Assembly (NCBI GenBank): GCA_910586735.1
Contig: CAJUJW010000020.1
Location: forward strand, 1-40,977
Direction of reading: 5' to 3'
Length of the DNA: 40,977 nt
From: an uncultured Oscillibacter sp.
GTDB lineage: Bacteria > Bacillota > Clostridia > Oscillospirales > Oscillospiraceae
Under the pieces are notes generated by a model. It searched no databases and was not told the DNA's origin. It was given only the letters and a program-made list of their open reading frames with translations. Positions 1-8,286 of the stretch are shown one piece after another; position 1 is the first letter of the stretch, and each line of letters begins with the position of its first letter. The position numbers and the translations under genes are program-made.

Positions 1-125
1 AGAATAGCCTGTAGGGGCGGACCTATGTGTCCGCCCTCCCTCCGGGACTGCCATGCTTCAAAGGATGGAACCTGTCCCGATCACACCCCATTCATTGTCC
101 ATTATCCATTATCAATTGTCCATTC
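1..125. repeat. Dispersed intergenic repeat, copy A
   Basis: No gene is visible here. Positions 1-36 carry AGAATAGCCTG followed by a short GC hairpin (GGGGCGGA against TCCGCCCT), and positions 93-125 carry an AT-rich oligonucleotide string. Both parts recur in inverted order and orientation at 17091-17250; CATTATCAATTGTCCATT (107-124) is exactly the reverse complement of 17091-17108. This looks like a non-coding dispersed repeat of REP/MITE type. Confidence 0.6.
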
Positions 126-172
126 ACACAACAACATCCCCCAATAGGACACTCCCCATTTTGTAAAACCTG

Positions 173-201
173 TTGATTTGACCGCGCCGCTGTGCTATAC
201 T
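173..201 (+). promoter_or_regulatory. Sigma-A promoter of the CotH/VTC operon
   Basis: TTGATT at 173-178 and TATACT at 196-201 are separated by exactly 17 bases. The start of the CotH gene lies about 50 bases downstream, behind a strong Shine-Dalgarno. Confidence 0.6.
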
Positions 202-252
202 TTTCCCGGTACAAATCACCGGCCAAAATGCCTGTCAAGGGGGGAAGCGCAC

Positions 253-2016
253 ATGAAGCGGTGGTTCAAACAGCATGACGCGCTGCCCCTGTGGCTGACC
301 ACGGCCCTGGCGGCGGCGCTGTTCGCGGTCCTTTACTGGCAGTACCTAACGTCCCCTGGAACCGGGACGCCGCCGGTGTCGGCGGACTACTTTTTCCGCG
401 AACAGGAAGCCGTTCAGGAGGTTGTCCGGGAACTTTCCTCCAGCGCGCCGCTGGTGGAAAACAAGGACATCTATCAGCTGGACACCAATCTTTATGACAT
501 CTATCTCAGCGTCTTTCCCACGGAGGACGAGGAGGGAACCCTGCTGGATCTCTCCGCCTTCGACCTCCATGAATCAAAAGACCACAGCTATAATCCCGTG
601 CTGAACTGCAATATTCAAATCCTGCCGGAGGGGGAACTTCCAAGCCCACTCCTTGACCTAAACCAGGAAAATGCCACTATCCGGGTTCGGGGGAACACCT
701 CCCGCGCCAATCCCTACAAAAATTTTAAAATCAACCTCGACAATAATGCGAACGATTTCTTTGGTCAAAGGGTTTTAAACCTCAACAAAGATTATTTTGA
801 CATTTCTAAAGTGAGCACCAAGCTGTCCACTGACCTGCTGGCGGAAATGGACGATATTCTCGGCTACCGCACCTATTTTATGCGGCTCTGGATTCGGGAC
901 GCCTCCCTGGCCCTGGAACAGCAGGAATTTGTATACCAGGGCATGTACACCGAACTGGAGCAGCCCAACAAAACCTACCTCCAGGCCCGGGGCCTCAGCG
1001 AGAACGGCTCTTTGTACAAGGCCAGGAATTTCACCTTTACGCTCAACGACGCCCTCCGGGACGTGAACGACCCGCTGTACTCCCAGGAGGCCTTCGAGCA
1101 GGTCCTGGGCATCCGGGAGGGCGGCGGCAGCCACGCGAAACTGCTGGAAATGCTGGACGCCCTCAACGACCCTAACCGGGACTTTGAGGAGGTTTTCGCG
1201 GCGTATTTCAACGAGGAGAACTATCTGACCTGGCTGGCATTCAATGTGCTTCTGGGGCACGAGGACATCATCAACCAAAACTTCCTGCTCTACAGCCCGG
1301 AGGATTCCCAGACCTGGTATTTCATGAACTGGGATTTCGACGGCGGCCTTCGCTTTGGGGCTTACGAAAGCGAACGGCCCGAGTCTCTCCGGGGCATTCA
1401 AAAGCTGCTGATGGTGGGGCTCCACCGCCGGTATTTCCAGATTCCCGGCAGCCTTGAGAAGCTGGACGCGAAAATGCAGGAGCTGCTGAACACCCATATC
1501 ACCAGAGAACGGGTGACCGGGCTGGCGGAAGCCTACAAGCCCGTCCTGGATAAGACTCTTCGGGAGGACCCGGACCTGAACATCCTGAAATACACGCCGG
1601 AACAGCTCTTTTCCTATCTGGACGGCCTGTACGACGGCATCCTCCACAATTACGACATCTTCAAAGCCTCCATCCAATATCCCTTCTCCGGCTTCGTGGC
1701 GATCCCCACCCGCAATCAGGACGGCTCGGTCCAGTTCTCCTGGGACTCCTTCTACTCTCCGAAGCTCCTTCCGGTGACTTACACCCTCCAGGTCTACACC
1801 GATTATAACATGGAAAATCTGGTGTACGAAATCGGCGGCCTCCAGCAGACCCGTTATATGTTGGAGGAGGGGCTCCCCGACGGGACCTATTACGTGCTGA
1901 TATCCGGCACGGACGCCCAGGGGTACCGGCAGATCAGCCTGGAACACGTGGAGGGCAGGGACGGCAACAATAATCGATACTACGAGGACGGCCTCCTGAA
2001 ATTCACCCTGGAGTGA
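253..2016 (+). CDS. CotH-type spore coat kinase family protein, membrane anchored
   Basis: The 587-residue product resembles CotH proteins, which are atypical protein kinases first known from spore coats. The ATG at 253 is chosen because AAGGGGGG precedes it by a normal distance; an in-frame extension to 178 would run through the promoter. Residues about 13-30 form one hydrophobic segment (LPLWLTTALAAALFAVLYW), so the rest is probably outside the membrane. CotH-like marks are RGNTSR followed by NPYKNFKINL, the stretch KLSTDLLAEMDD, and FMNWDFDGGLRFG, which contains the metal/catalytic aspartate region. The C-terminal ~110 residues look like a fibronectin-like beta domain. It leads an operon with the VTC and DUF4956 genes, a recurrent trio in Firmicutes whose function is not established. 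A role in phosphorylating a surface protein is inference. Confidence 0.8.
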   Translation: MKRWFKQHDALPLWLTTALAAALFAVLYWQYLTSPGTGTPPVSADYFFREQEAVQEVVRELSSSAPLVENKDIYQLDTNLYDIYLSVFPTEDEEGTLLDLSAFDLHESKDHSYNPVLNCNIQILPEGELPSPLLDLNQENATIRVRGNTSRANPYKNFKINLDNNANDFFGQRVLNLNKDYFDISKVSTKLSTDLLAEMDDILGYRTYFMRLWIRDASLALEQQEFVYQGMYTELEQPNKTYLQARGLSENGSLYKARNFTFTLNDALRDVNDPLYSQEAFEQVLGIREGGGSHAKLLEMLDALNDPNRDFEEVFAAYFNEENYLTWLAFNVLLGHEDIINQNFLLYSPEDSQTWYFMNWDFDGGLRFGAYESERPESLRGIQKLLMVGLHRRYFQIPGSLEKLDAKMQELLNTHITRERVTGLAEAYKPVLDKTLREDPDLNILKYTPEQLFSYLDGLYDGILHNYDIFKASIQYPFSGFVAIPTRNQDGSVQFSWDSFYSPKLLPVTYTLQVYTDYNMENLVYEIGGLQQTRYMLEEGLPDGTYYVLISGTDAQGYRQISLEHVEGRDGNNNRYYEDGLLKFTLE

Positions 2017-2025
2017 GGTGGGCAT

Positions 2026-2730
2026 ATGGAATATCTGGGACACCGGCTGCGCCAGGAGCTCAAGTTTTTCATCAGCGCCGGGGACTATCTCGCCCTCCGC
2101 GCCCGCCTCTCCGCCCTAGCGGTCCCGGACCCCAACATGCCGGACCCGGAGGGGTATCAGGTCACCAGCGTCTATTTCGACGACATCCACCACTCCGCTA
2201 TGTCGGAGAAAAGCGCCGGCTACCAGTTTCGGAAGAAGTTCCGCCTCCGGTGCTACAACCGCTCCGACGGCAGCATCCGCCTGGAGTGCAAGCGGAAATT
2301 CGGCGAGTACGTCTCCAAGGACAGCGTCCCCCTTCTCCGCCGGGAGTACGACGGCATTCTCTCCGGGGACTACGGCGCCCTCCTCTCCACCCCCCTGGGC
2401 CAGGAAGTCTACGCCCGGCATCACGCCCAGCTGCTCAGGCCCGTGGTGGCGGTGGAGTACCTCCGGGAGGCTTACGTCGCCCGGGAGGGGAACGCGCGGA
2501 TTACCTTTGACAAGGATGTCTCCGCCTCCGTGGACGAGTGGGACATGTTCTCCGAGCTCTTCCAGGTCCGCAGGGTGCTGGAGCCCGGGCGGATGATTAT
2601 GGAGATCAAATACGACGGCTTCCTTCCGGCGGCCCTGGCCCAGGCCCTGAAACTCCCCGCGGCCGAGCGGTGCGCCATTTCCAAATACGCCCTGTGCAGG
2701 GGCGAAAAAAGGAGACTTTTGTACCGATGA
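2026..2730 (+). CDS. VTC-domain polyphosphate polymerase family protein
   Basis: The 234-residue product has the signs of the VTC/CYTH tunnel fold, which in yeast Vtc4 makes polyphosphate from ATP. Basic and acidic tunnel residues appear in order: RQELKFF near the start, SVYFDD, YQFRKKFRLRCYN, LECKRKFGEY, PVVAVEYLREAY, ITFDKDV and MIMEIKYDG. The length matches the stand-alone bacterial VTC domain. The gene starts 9 bases after the CotH stop, behind AGGTGG, and its stop overlaps the next start by 4 bases (ATGA), so translation is probably coupled. No SPX domain or membrane segment is present; the following DUF4956 protein could supply the membrane part. The family assignment is firm; the product (polyphosphate or another phosphorylated polymer) is not shown by sequence. 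Confidence 0.85.
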   Translation: MEYLGHRLRQELKFFISAGDYLALRARLSALAVPDPNMPDPEGYQVTSVYFDDIHHSAMSEKSAGYQFRKKFRLRCYNRSDGSIRLECKRKFGEYVSKDSVPLLRREYDGILSGDYGALLSTPLGQEVYARHHAQLLRPVVAVEYLREAYVAREGNARITFDKDVSASVDEWDMFSELFQVRRVLEPGRMIMEIKYDGFLPAALAQALKLPAAERCAISKYALCRGEKRRLLYR

Positions 2731-3392
2731 CCACATTTTCCGATATCTTCAAGAAGAGCTTCCTGGAAGAGGCCGGAAGCCTGACCATCAACGAGTTCGC
2801 CCTGAGCATGCTGGCGGCCTTCCTCTGCGGTATGATTGTCTACGCCGTCTACCGGGGCTTTTACAAGGGCGTTGTCTACAACCACAACTTCAATATCCTC
2901 CTGGTGATGACCAGCTTGGTCACCTGCTTTGTGGTCATCGTCATCAGCTCCAACGTGGTGCTCTCCCTGGGCATGGTGGGCGCGCTGTCCATCGTGCGCT
3001 ACCGCACCGCCGTCAAGGACCCGCTGGACGTGGGCTTTCTCTTCTGGACCGTGGCCATCGGCGTCACCTGCGGCGCGGGGCTCTATTTGATCTCCATCCT
3101 GGCCACCCTGTTTATCGCCTTCATTTACATCCTGCTGGTGAAGGTCCGCAACCGCAAGCACCAGTACCTCTTGATTGTGAAGCACCACAGCGACGCGGCC
3201 CAGGCCGTGCAGAACCGGCTGTCCTCCCTGAAAAAGGTGCTGAAAAACAAGACCGTTGTCAAGGACTACGCAGAGCTGACCTATGAGATCCGCCTCTCCG
3301 AGGAGGATGCCGGTTTTCTCTCGGGCCTCTCCCAGATGGACGGCGTCAGCAGCGCCGTACTGGTGGAGTTCTCGGGCGACTATTTTGAGTGA
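2727..3392 (+). CDS. DUF4956 family membrane protein
   Basis: The 221-residue product starts at the ATG that overlaps the VTC stop codon. It has about four hydrophobic segments: residues ~24-42, ~56-75, ~78-92 and ~105-140. The stretch GMVGALSIVRYRTAVKDPLD (about residues 83-102) is the signature of DUF4956 proteins, which regularly sit beside VTC polymerases. The C-terminal ~75 residues are soluble, with an alpha/beta pattern. A channel or membrane partner for the VTC enzyme is a plausible inference from gene order; no enzymatic motif is visible. Confidence 0.8.
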   Translation: MTTFSDIFKKSFLEEAGSLTINEFALSMLAAFLCGMIVYAVYRGFYKGVVYNHNFNILLVMTSLVTCFVVIVISSNVVLSLGMVGALSIVRYRTAVKDPLDVGFLFWTVAIGVTCGAGLYLISILATLFIAFIYILLVKVRNRKHQYLLIVKHHSDAAQAVQNRLSSLKKVLKNKTVVKDYAELTYEIRLSEEDAGFLSGLSQMDGVSSAVLVEFSGDYFE

Positions 3393-3411
3393 TTGAAAAG
3401 CGGGCTGCGTT

Positions 3412-5307
3412 ATGTACTACATTGTTCAAATGGCCGACTTCCATTTCGGCGGGGCCTCCTCCGGCCAGGAGGCGGAAATCCTGGGCGTCATGCGGGAGAA
3501 GATACGGACCATCGTCCCGAAGGACTCCCCCGTCGTTCTCTGCGCCTGCGGGGACTATATCGACAGCAGGCCGGTGGATGACGGAGGCGCGAAAAGGGAC
3601 CTGACAGGGGTCGAGGTGGCGTCCCGCTATGTGGAGGCCGGGGACACCATTCGTTCCGCCCTCATTGAACCCCTGCGTGACGACTACCAGCTCACCGTCG
3701 GCCTGTGTGCCGGAAACCACGACATCACCCACGAGTCGGAGATGAACCAATTTTCCCGGACTCTCAACGGGCACGAGATTCAGGAATCTTACGCCCTGCG
3801 GCTGGACGAGGAAAACGTGGACTTCATCTTTGTCAACTCCTGCCCGCCCATGAACCACAAGTACGGGCAGATCGATTACACGAAGCTGGAGGCCATTCTG
3901 GAGAGCCTCCGCCCGGATTCCACCAAGTACCTGGTACTCCACCACACGCTGATGAGCATGGACGAGGACGACCACTCCCCCCTCCGCCAGGTCCCCCCGC
4001 TCATCAAGCTGATGGACCAATACGCGGTCAAGGCGGTCTTCCACGGCCACACCCACGGTCAGTACACGGTCCGCGTGGGCCTCGGCGGCTGCCCCATTGT
4101 GGGCGTCGGCACCGTTTACGTCCGGGACTACCCCAATGTAAACTCCCAGTTCAACCTGATCCGCTGTGAAAACGGGGTGGTGCAATCCGCGGTAAACTAC
4201 CGGTACAATGTGGATTTGGCCAAGGTGGAGGGTTCCGACGGCTTTGAGGAGTCCCCCATCCACATGTCGAAGGATGACAACTGTTTCCGCGGGGGAACTT
4301 TCTCGGAGGTCTACGACGCGCTCTATAAAAAGGTCCGGGCCCAGTCGAAGCTGTACCACGTCCGGCTGTACGTGAAGTCGGGCTTTGAGGCGTTCTGTTC
4401 CGACGTGCGGGAAAACTTTGGCAAGCTGGTTGAGCTGGAAACCCTGGACAAGCAGTACACATACGCCAAGCTGGCGGAGATGTGGGAGGCCCCTGAGCGG
4501 GACGAGGAGGCTTTGTACTTCAACCACGGGGAACACTTCCGCACGGAACAGTACCCCTCCGGGATTGACTACCTGATCCACGAAATCGGGGAGAAGAAGA
4601 CCAGCAGCCGGGCCCTTATGTCCACAATCAACTCATCGGACATCGCCAAAACGGACCCGGACTCCTTCCTCCCCTCCCTGCTCTCCATCCAGGCGGGGTT
4701 CAGCCCGGAGGGGGACACCCTCCATATCTCCATGAACCTGCGGGCCCTGGAGGTCAGCCGCTTTCTGAAAATCAACATCTGCGAAATTCTCTACGTCGCC
4801 CAGAGAATCCACGACGCGCACCCCTTCGCCAACATCGAGGCGGAAATCTCCGCCTTCCGCGTCCAGGTCACAAAGCGGTTCGGATGCTTCCTCAAAGCAA
4901 AGCTGGACACAAAGAAGCAAAAGACAAAGGTGACGGCCATGCTCACCAGCCTGGTGTTTTCCAGCGACCGAGAGGAAATTGCGGCGCAGATTCAGGGAAT
5001 CATCCGGCTGATCCTTGACAAAAAACAGCGCTCAGAGACTGTGATTGAGACGGTGGGCATTCAAAATCTGCTGGATTCCATTCTCACAGTAAAAGGAATG
5101 CTGCCGGAAAAGAAGGCCGCCCTGGATCCCGAGCTGGAGCGGATTGCGGCTTGCGTCCAGGACCTTCTGGATATGCTGGGCGCACTGCGCGAGAAAAGAA
5201 AAAGCGCCTCTGAGCCGACCCAGGACATGCGGGCGCTGGAGGTGAAGATTCCGGGCCAGTACGATTCTCTGGTGAAATCGCTTGAGGAATTGATCCCGGC
5301 GGATTAA
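3412..5307 (+). CDS. Calcineurin-like metallophosphoesterase with long C-terminal region
   Basis: The 631-residue product carries the full set of metallophosphoesterase motifs: D9-F-H11, GDYID, AGNHD, LHH and FHGHTHGQ, covering residues 1 to about 225. This is a two-metal phosphoesterase core. Residues ~230-631 match no family I can name and include a helical, charged segment near the end (about 560-610). No signal peptide is visible, so it is cytoplasmic. The Shine-Dalgarno is weak. It lies 19 bases after the DUF4956 gene and 24 bases before a thymidylate kinase gene. The substrate is unknown; a nucleotide or polyphosphate substrate would fit the neighbours but is only inference. Confidence 0.8.
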   Translation: MYYIVQMADFHFGGASSGQEAEILGVMREKIRTIVPKDSPVVLCACGDYIDSRPVDDGGAKRDLTGVEVASRYVEAGDTIRSALIEPLRDDYQLTVGLCAGNHDITHESEMNQFSRTLNGHEIQESYALRLDEENVDFIFVNSCPPMNHKYGQIDYTKLEAILESLRPDSTKYLVLHHTLMSMDEDDHSPLRQVPPLIKLMDQYAVKAVFHGHTHGQYTVRVGLGGCPIVGVGTVYVRDYPNVNSQFNLIRCENGVVQSAVNYRYNVDLAKVEGSDGFEESPIHMSKDDNCFRGGTFSEVYDALYKKVRAQSKLYHVRLYVKSGFEAFCSDVRENFGKLVELETLDKQYTYAKLAEMWEAPERDEEALYFNHGEHFRTEQYPSGIDYLIHEIGEKKTSSRALMSTINSSDIAKTDPDSFLPSLLSIQAGFSPEGDTLHISMNLRALEVSRFLKINICEILYVAQRIHDAHPFANIEAEISAFRVQVTKRFGCFLKAKLDTKKQKTKVTAMLTSLVFSSDREEIAAQIQGIIRLILDKKQRSETVIETVGIQNLLDSILTVKGMLPEKKAALDPELERIAACVQDLLDMLGALREKRKSASEPTQDMRALEVKIPGQYDSLVKSLEELIPAD

Positions 5308-5331
5308 ATCTATTACGAAGAGGTTGCCACT

Positions 5332-5964
5332 ATGCAGGAACAGAAAAAAGGGTCATTTATCGTATTTGAGGGCATCGACGGCAGCGGAAAAAGTACGCAG
5401 ATTCAACTGCTGAAAAACCGGCTCGCCGGGCTGGGCGTCCCCTTCTACAGCACCTTTGAGCCGACGGATTCCCCCATCGGCTCCTTAATCCACCAGATTT
5501 TCACCGGGCGGATTCTCAGCGACAACAAGGTGGTGGCGGCCCTCTTCGCCGCCGACCGTCTGGACCACCTCCTGAATCCCACAAACGGGATTTACGCCAA
5601 GGTCATGTCCGGCGTCTCCGTGATTTCGGACCGCTATTACTTCTCCTCCTACGCCTACCACAGCGTGGACATGCCCATGGACTGGGTGGTGACGGCCAAC
5701 TCCCCCTGTGCCCAGCTCCTCCGGGCCACGGCCACCGTGTTCATCGACGTGGACCCCGGGGACGCCATCGGGCGAATCGCCAAAACCCGCTCTCAGCTGG
5801 AGCTCTTCGAGACCAGGGAGCGCCTGGTCTCCGTCCGGGAGAAATACTTCGAGGCCTTTGAAAAGTATCGGGACGCGGAAAACATCCTCATCGTGGACGG
5901 CGGCAAGGACCCGGAGGTCCTGGCGGAGGAAATCTGGGAGAAGATCAGCGGCTATTTCCTGTGA
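5332..5964 (+). CDS. tmk: Thymidylate kinase (dTMP kinase)
   Basis: The 210-residue product phosphorylates dTMP to dTDP with ATP. It shows the P-loop EGIDGSGKSTQ near residues 12-22, a DR(Y) motif in SDRYYFSSYAYHS, and a LID-like basic stretch RIAKTRSQLELFETRERL. The length is typical of bacterial Tmk. GAGG lies before the ATG. It is the last gene of the operon and is followed by a strong hairpin. The usual neighbour holB is absent, so it may be a second, divergent copy rather than the housekeeping enzyme; this cannot be settled from the window. Confidence 0.85.
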   Translation: MQEQKKGSFIVFEGIDGSGKSTQIQLLKNRLAGLGVPFYSTFEPTDSPIGSLIHQIFTGRILSDNKVVAALFAADRLDHLLNPTNGIYAKVMSGVSVISDRYYFSSYAYHSVDMPMDWVVTANSPCAQLLRATATVFIDVDPGDAIGRIAKTRSQLELFETRERLVSVREKYFEAFEKYRDAENILIVDGGKDPEVLAEEIWEKISGYFL

Positions 5965-5976
5965 GAAAACGGAAGC

Positions 5977-6020
5977 GCCCCCGGCTGCCGAGAACCCTTC
6001 GGCAGCCGGGGGCTGGTTCT
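5977..6020 (+). terminator. Rho-independent terminator after tmk
   Basis: A perfect 14-bp stem (5977-5990 with 6000-6013, 9-base loop) is followed by TGGTTCTT. It ends the CotH-to-tmk operon. Confidence 0.75.
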
Positions 6021-6032
6021 TATGTACGTTCC

Positions 6033-6060
6033 AGGGCCCGCGCCTTACGGCGCGGGCCCT
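6033..6060. terminator. Hairpin between convergent genes
   Basis: A perfect 12-bp GC stem (6033-6044 with 6049-6060) and a TTAC loop lie 6 bases from the stop of the minus-strand alpha-galactosidase gene. There is no clear U-run on either side, so its termination strength is uncertain. Confidence 0.5.
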
Positions 6061-6065
6061 ATCTG

Positions 6066-8249
6066 TCATTCGCGCACCTGCTCCAGGTAAATCAGCCGGC
6101 CAAGGTAGTCGGACAGCACCGCCTCCATCAGCACGCCGCCCCGCATCCAGCCCGCGCCGGAACGCACCTCGCCGGTGTCCTCCCGGCGGTAGAGGGCCGT
6201 CTCCTCCAGACCGGCCAGACGCAGCCGCAGGGACCGGCGGGAGGCCCGGGAGCGCACCTGCACAAAGCTGACCACGGCGGCGGACTTGTCCTTGGCCACC
6301 GCCATGACGGCGTCATAGGTGTGGTTCTCCCGGTAAGACGCCAGGCGGTAGCAGTCCCCCTCCCGGAAGATGGGTCCAAACCGGCGGTACTCCGCCAGCT
6401 GCCCGGGAATCAGGGCCTGCTCCTCCTCGGACAGCTTGTCCAGGTCCAGCTCATAGCCGAAACAGCCCGTCAGGGACACCTGTCCCCGGATCGCAAAGGG
6501 CGTCACCCGGCCGTTGACGTGGCTGGGGCAGGCGGCCACGTGGGCCCCCATGGAGGACAGGGGGTACAGCAGAGCCGCGCCCTCCTGGATGACCAGCCGG
6601 TCCACCGCCTCCGCGTTATCGGAGGTCCAGATCTGGGGGCTGTAATAGAGCATCCCCGCGTCAAACCGCCCGCCGCCGGAACAGCAGTTCTCCAGAAGCA
6701 ATTCCGGGAAGTCCGTCACCAGCCGCTCCTGGAGCTCGTAGAGGCCCAGGACGTAGCGGTGGGCCGTCTCCCCCTGGCGATCCGGCGGCAGGGAGGGACT
6801 GTACACGTCGGTGAGGGGCCGGTTCATGTCCCATTTCAGATAGCGGATGTCCGCGGAACGCAGGACGGCGGAAATCTGGTCGTAGACGCAGTCCCGCACC
6901 TCCTTCCGGGTCAGGTCCAGCACCAGCTGGCACCTGGCCTGGGTGGGCGTCCGGCCCGGGACGGCCATGGCGTAATCCGGGTGGGCCCGGTACAGGTCGG
7001 AGTCCGGGGAGATCATCTCCGGCTCCATCCACACGCCCAGCTTCACCCCCATGTCCGCCAGCTCCTCCGCCAGGCGGGTCAGGCCGCCGGGGAGTTTTTT
7101 CAAATCCACCCGCCAGTCCCCCAGACTGCTGGTGTCGGTATCCCGCCGGCCGAACCAGCCGTCGTCCACCACCAGCAGCTCGATGCCGTACCGGGCGGCC
7201 TCCCGGCCCAGCTGGAGCAGGCGCTCGTGGTCAAAGTCGAAATAGCACGCCTCCCAGCTGTTGAGCAGGGCGGGCCGGTGCTTCTTCTGGCCCCGGATCA
7301 GGTGCCGCCGGAAGAGGTCGTGATAGGTCCGGCTCATGCCGCCCAGGCCGGAGTCGGAACACACCAGCGCCGCCTCGGGGGTCTGGAAGGACGCGCCGGG
7401 CTCCAGCCGCCACTGGAAGGAATCCGGGTGAATGCCCAGCACGGCCCGGACCCGGCGATACTGGTCCGTCTCCGCCTGGGCCAGGAAGTTCCCGGAGTAG
7501 ACGAAGCTCATGCCGTACACCAGGCCCCGCTCCTGGGTGGCCGTGGGCTCGCAGAGGGCCAGGAAGGGGTGGAACTGGTGGGAGGAGATGCCCCGCTGGG
7601 AGAAGGTCCCCTGACGGCCCGGACGCAGGGGCCGCCGGTCGATGGTCTGCTCCCTGGCCCAGCTTCCGTGGAGGGTAATCACCTCCAGCTCCTCGGCGTC
7701 CATCTCCAGGGAGGCGGACAGGGCGGCGGTCAGGTCCAGGGCCTCGGTTCCGGCGTTCTCAATCCGGGCGGAGCGGCAGATGGCGTCCGCGTCCTCAAAG
7801 ACCGTGTAGAGCAGGTGGACCCTCAGCTCCAGAACCGGGTCCCGCAGGACGATCTCCAGGGTTTCGCAGCCGTCCCCGTAGGTGGCGGGCAGCCCCTCCA
7901 GGGCGGGCTTGCCCTGAAAGACCCGGTGGCTGTCATAGAACAGCTCGCAGTTCCCTCCCCCCCGGGCGTCCCTGACCCGCAGGCAGGGCTCCCGGAAGTT
8001 CCCCCCGCCCCAGGCGGGGTACTCGAAGGGGAAGCAGTCGTAGAAGGAAGCCCGCTCCCGGGCGTTGCCGTCCGGCGTAAAGGGGCTCTCCTCCAAGCGG
8101 AGGAGATACTCCATGTTGTCGTCGGGCACAGAGGGGCCGTAGTAGATGTGGCCCAGGAAATTCTCGCTGCCCACGAGCCCCATCAGGTAGGTGGTGTGAG
8201 GCGTGTCCAGGCGGAACACCCGCCGCTGTTCGTTATAGGAAATGGGCAT
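6066..8249 (-). CDS. GH36 alpha-galactosidase
   Basis: The 727-residue product removes terminal alpha-galactose from oligosaccharides such as raffinose and melibiose. Family GH36 marks are FDFDHERLLQLG, ELLVVDDGWFGRRDTD, GVWMEPEMISPDSDLYR, the nucleophile D474 in LKWDMNRP, CCSGGGRFDAG, and the acid/base D544 in TSDNAEAVD. The length is typical of tetrameric GH36 enzymes. There is no signal peptide, so it is cytoplasmic and needs an importer not seen here. GGAGG precedes the start. The next gene upstream on the same strand is the restriction endonuclease, 37 bases away, so transcription may now depend on read-through from that gene or on a local TATAAT inside its 3' end. Confidence 0.92.
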   Translation of the reverse strand: MPISYNEQRRVFRLDTPHTTYLMGLVGSENFLGHIYYGPSVPDDNMEYLLRLEESPFTPDGNARERASFYDCFPFEYPAWGGGNFREPCLRVRDARGGGNCELFYDSHRVFQGKPALEGLPATYGDGCETLEIVLRDPVLELRVHLLYTVFEDADAICRSARIENAGTEALDLTAALSASLEMDAEELEVITLHGSWAREQTIDRRPLRPGRQGTFSQRGISSHQFHPFLALCEPTATQERGLVYGMSFVYSGNFLAQAETDQYRRVRAVLGIHPDSFQWRLEPGASFQTPEAALVCSDSGLGGMSRTYHDLFRRHLIRGQKKHRPALLNSWEACYFDFDHERLLQLGREAARYGIELLVVDDGWFGRRDTDTSSLGDWRVDLKKLPGGLTRLAEELADMGVKLGVWMEPEMISPDSDLYRAHPDYAMAVPGRTPTQARCQLVLDLTRKEVRDCVYDQISAVLRSADIRYLKWDMNRPLTDVYSPSLPPDRQGETAHRYVLGLYELQERLVTDFPELLLENCCSGGGRFDAGMLYYSPQIWTSDNAEAVDRLVIQEGAALLYPLSSMGAHVAACPSHVNGRVTPFAIRGQVSLTGCFGYELDLDKLSEEEQALIPGQLAEYRRFGPIFREGDCYRLASYRENHTYDAVMAVAKDKSAAVVSFVQVRSRASRRSLRLRLAGLEETALYRREDTGEVRSGAGWMRGGVLMEAVLSDYLGRLIYLEQVRE

Positions 8250-8286
8250 TGTTCATCCTCCATGTGTTTTTAATATTTCTCCAAAA

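Noticed and set aside
775..2043. Long minus-strand open frame across the CotH gene
   Set aside because: It is antisense to a clear family member, has low-complexity Val/Gln/Gly-rich composition and no ribosome site; it exists because of the high GC at third positions.
5961..8273. 770-codon plus-strand open frame opposite the GH36 gene
   Set aside because: No recognisable domain, Pro/Gly/His/Gln-rich; mirror of the real alpha-galactosidase.
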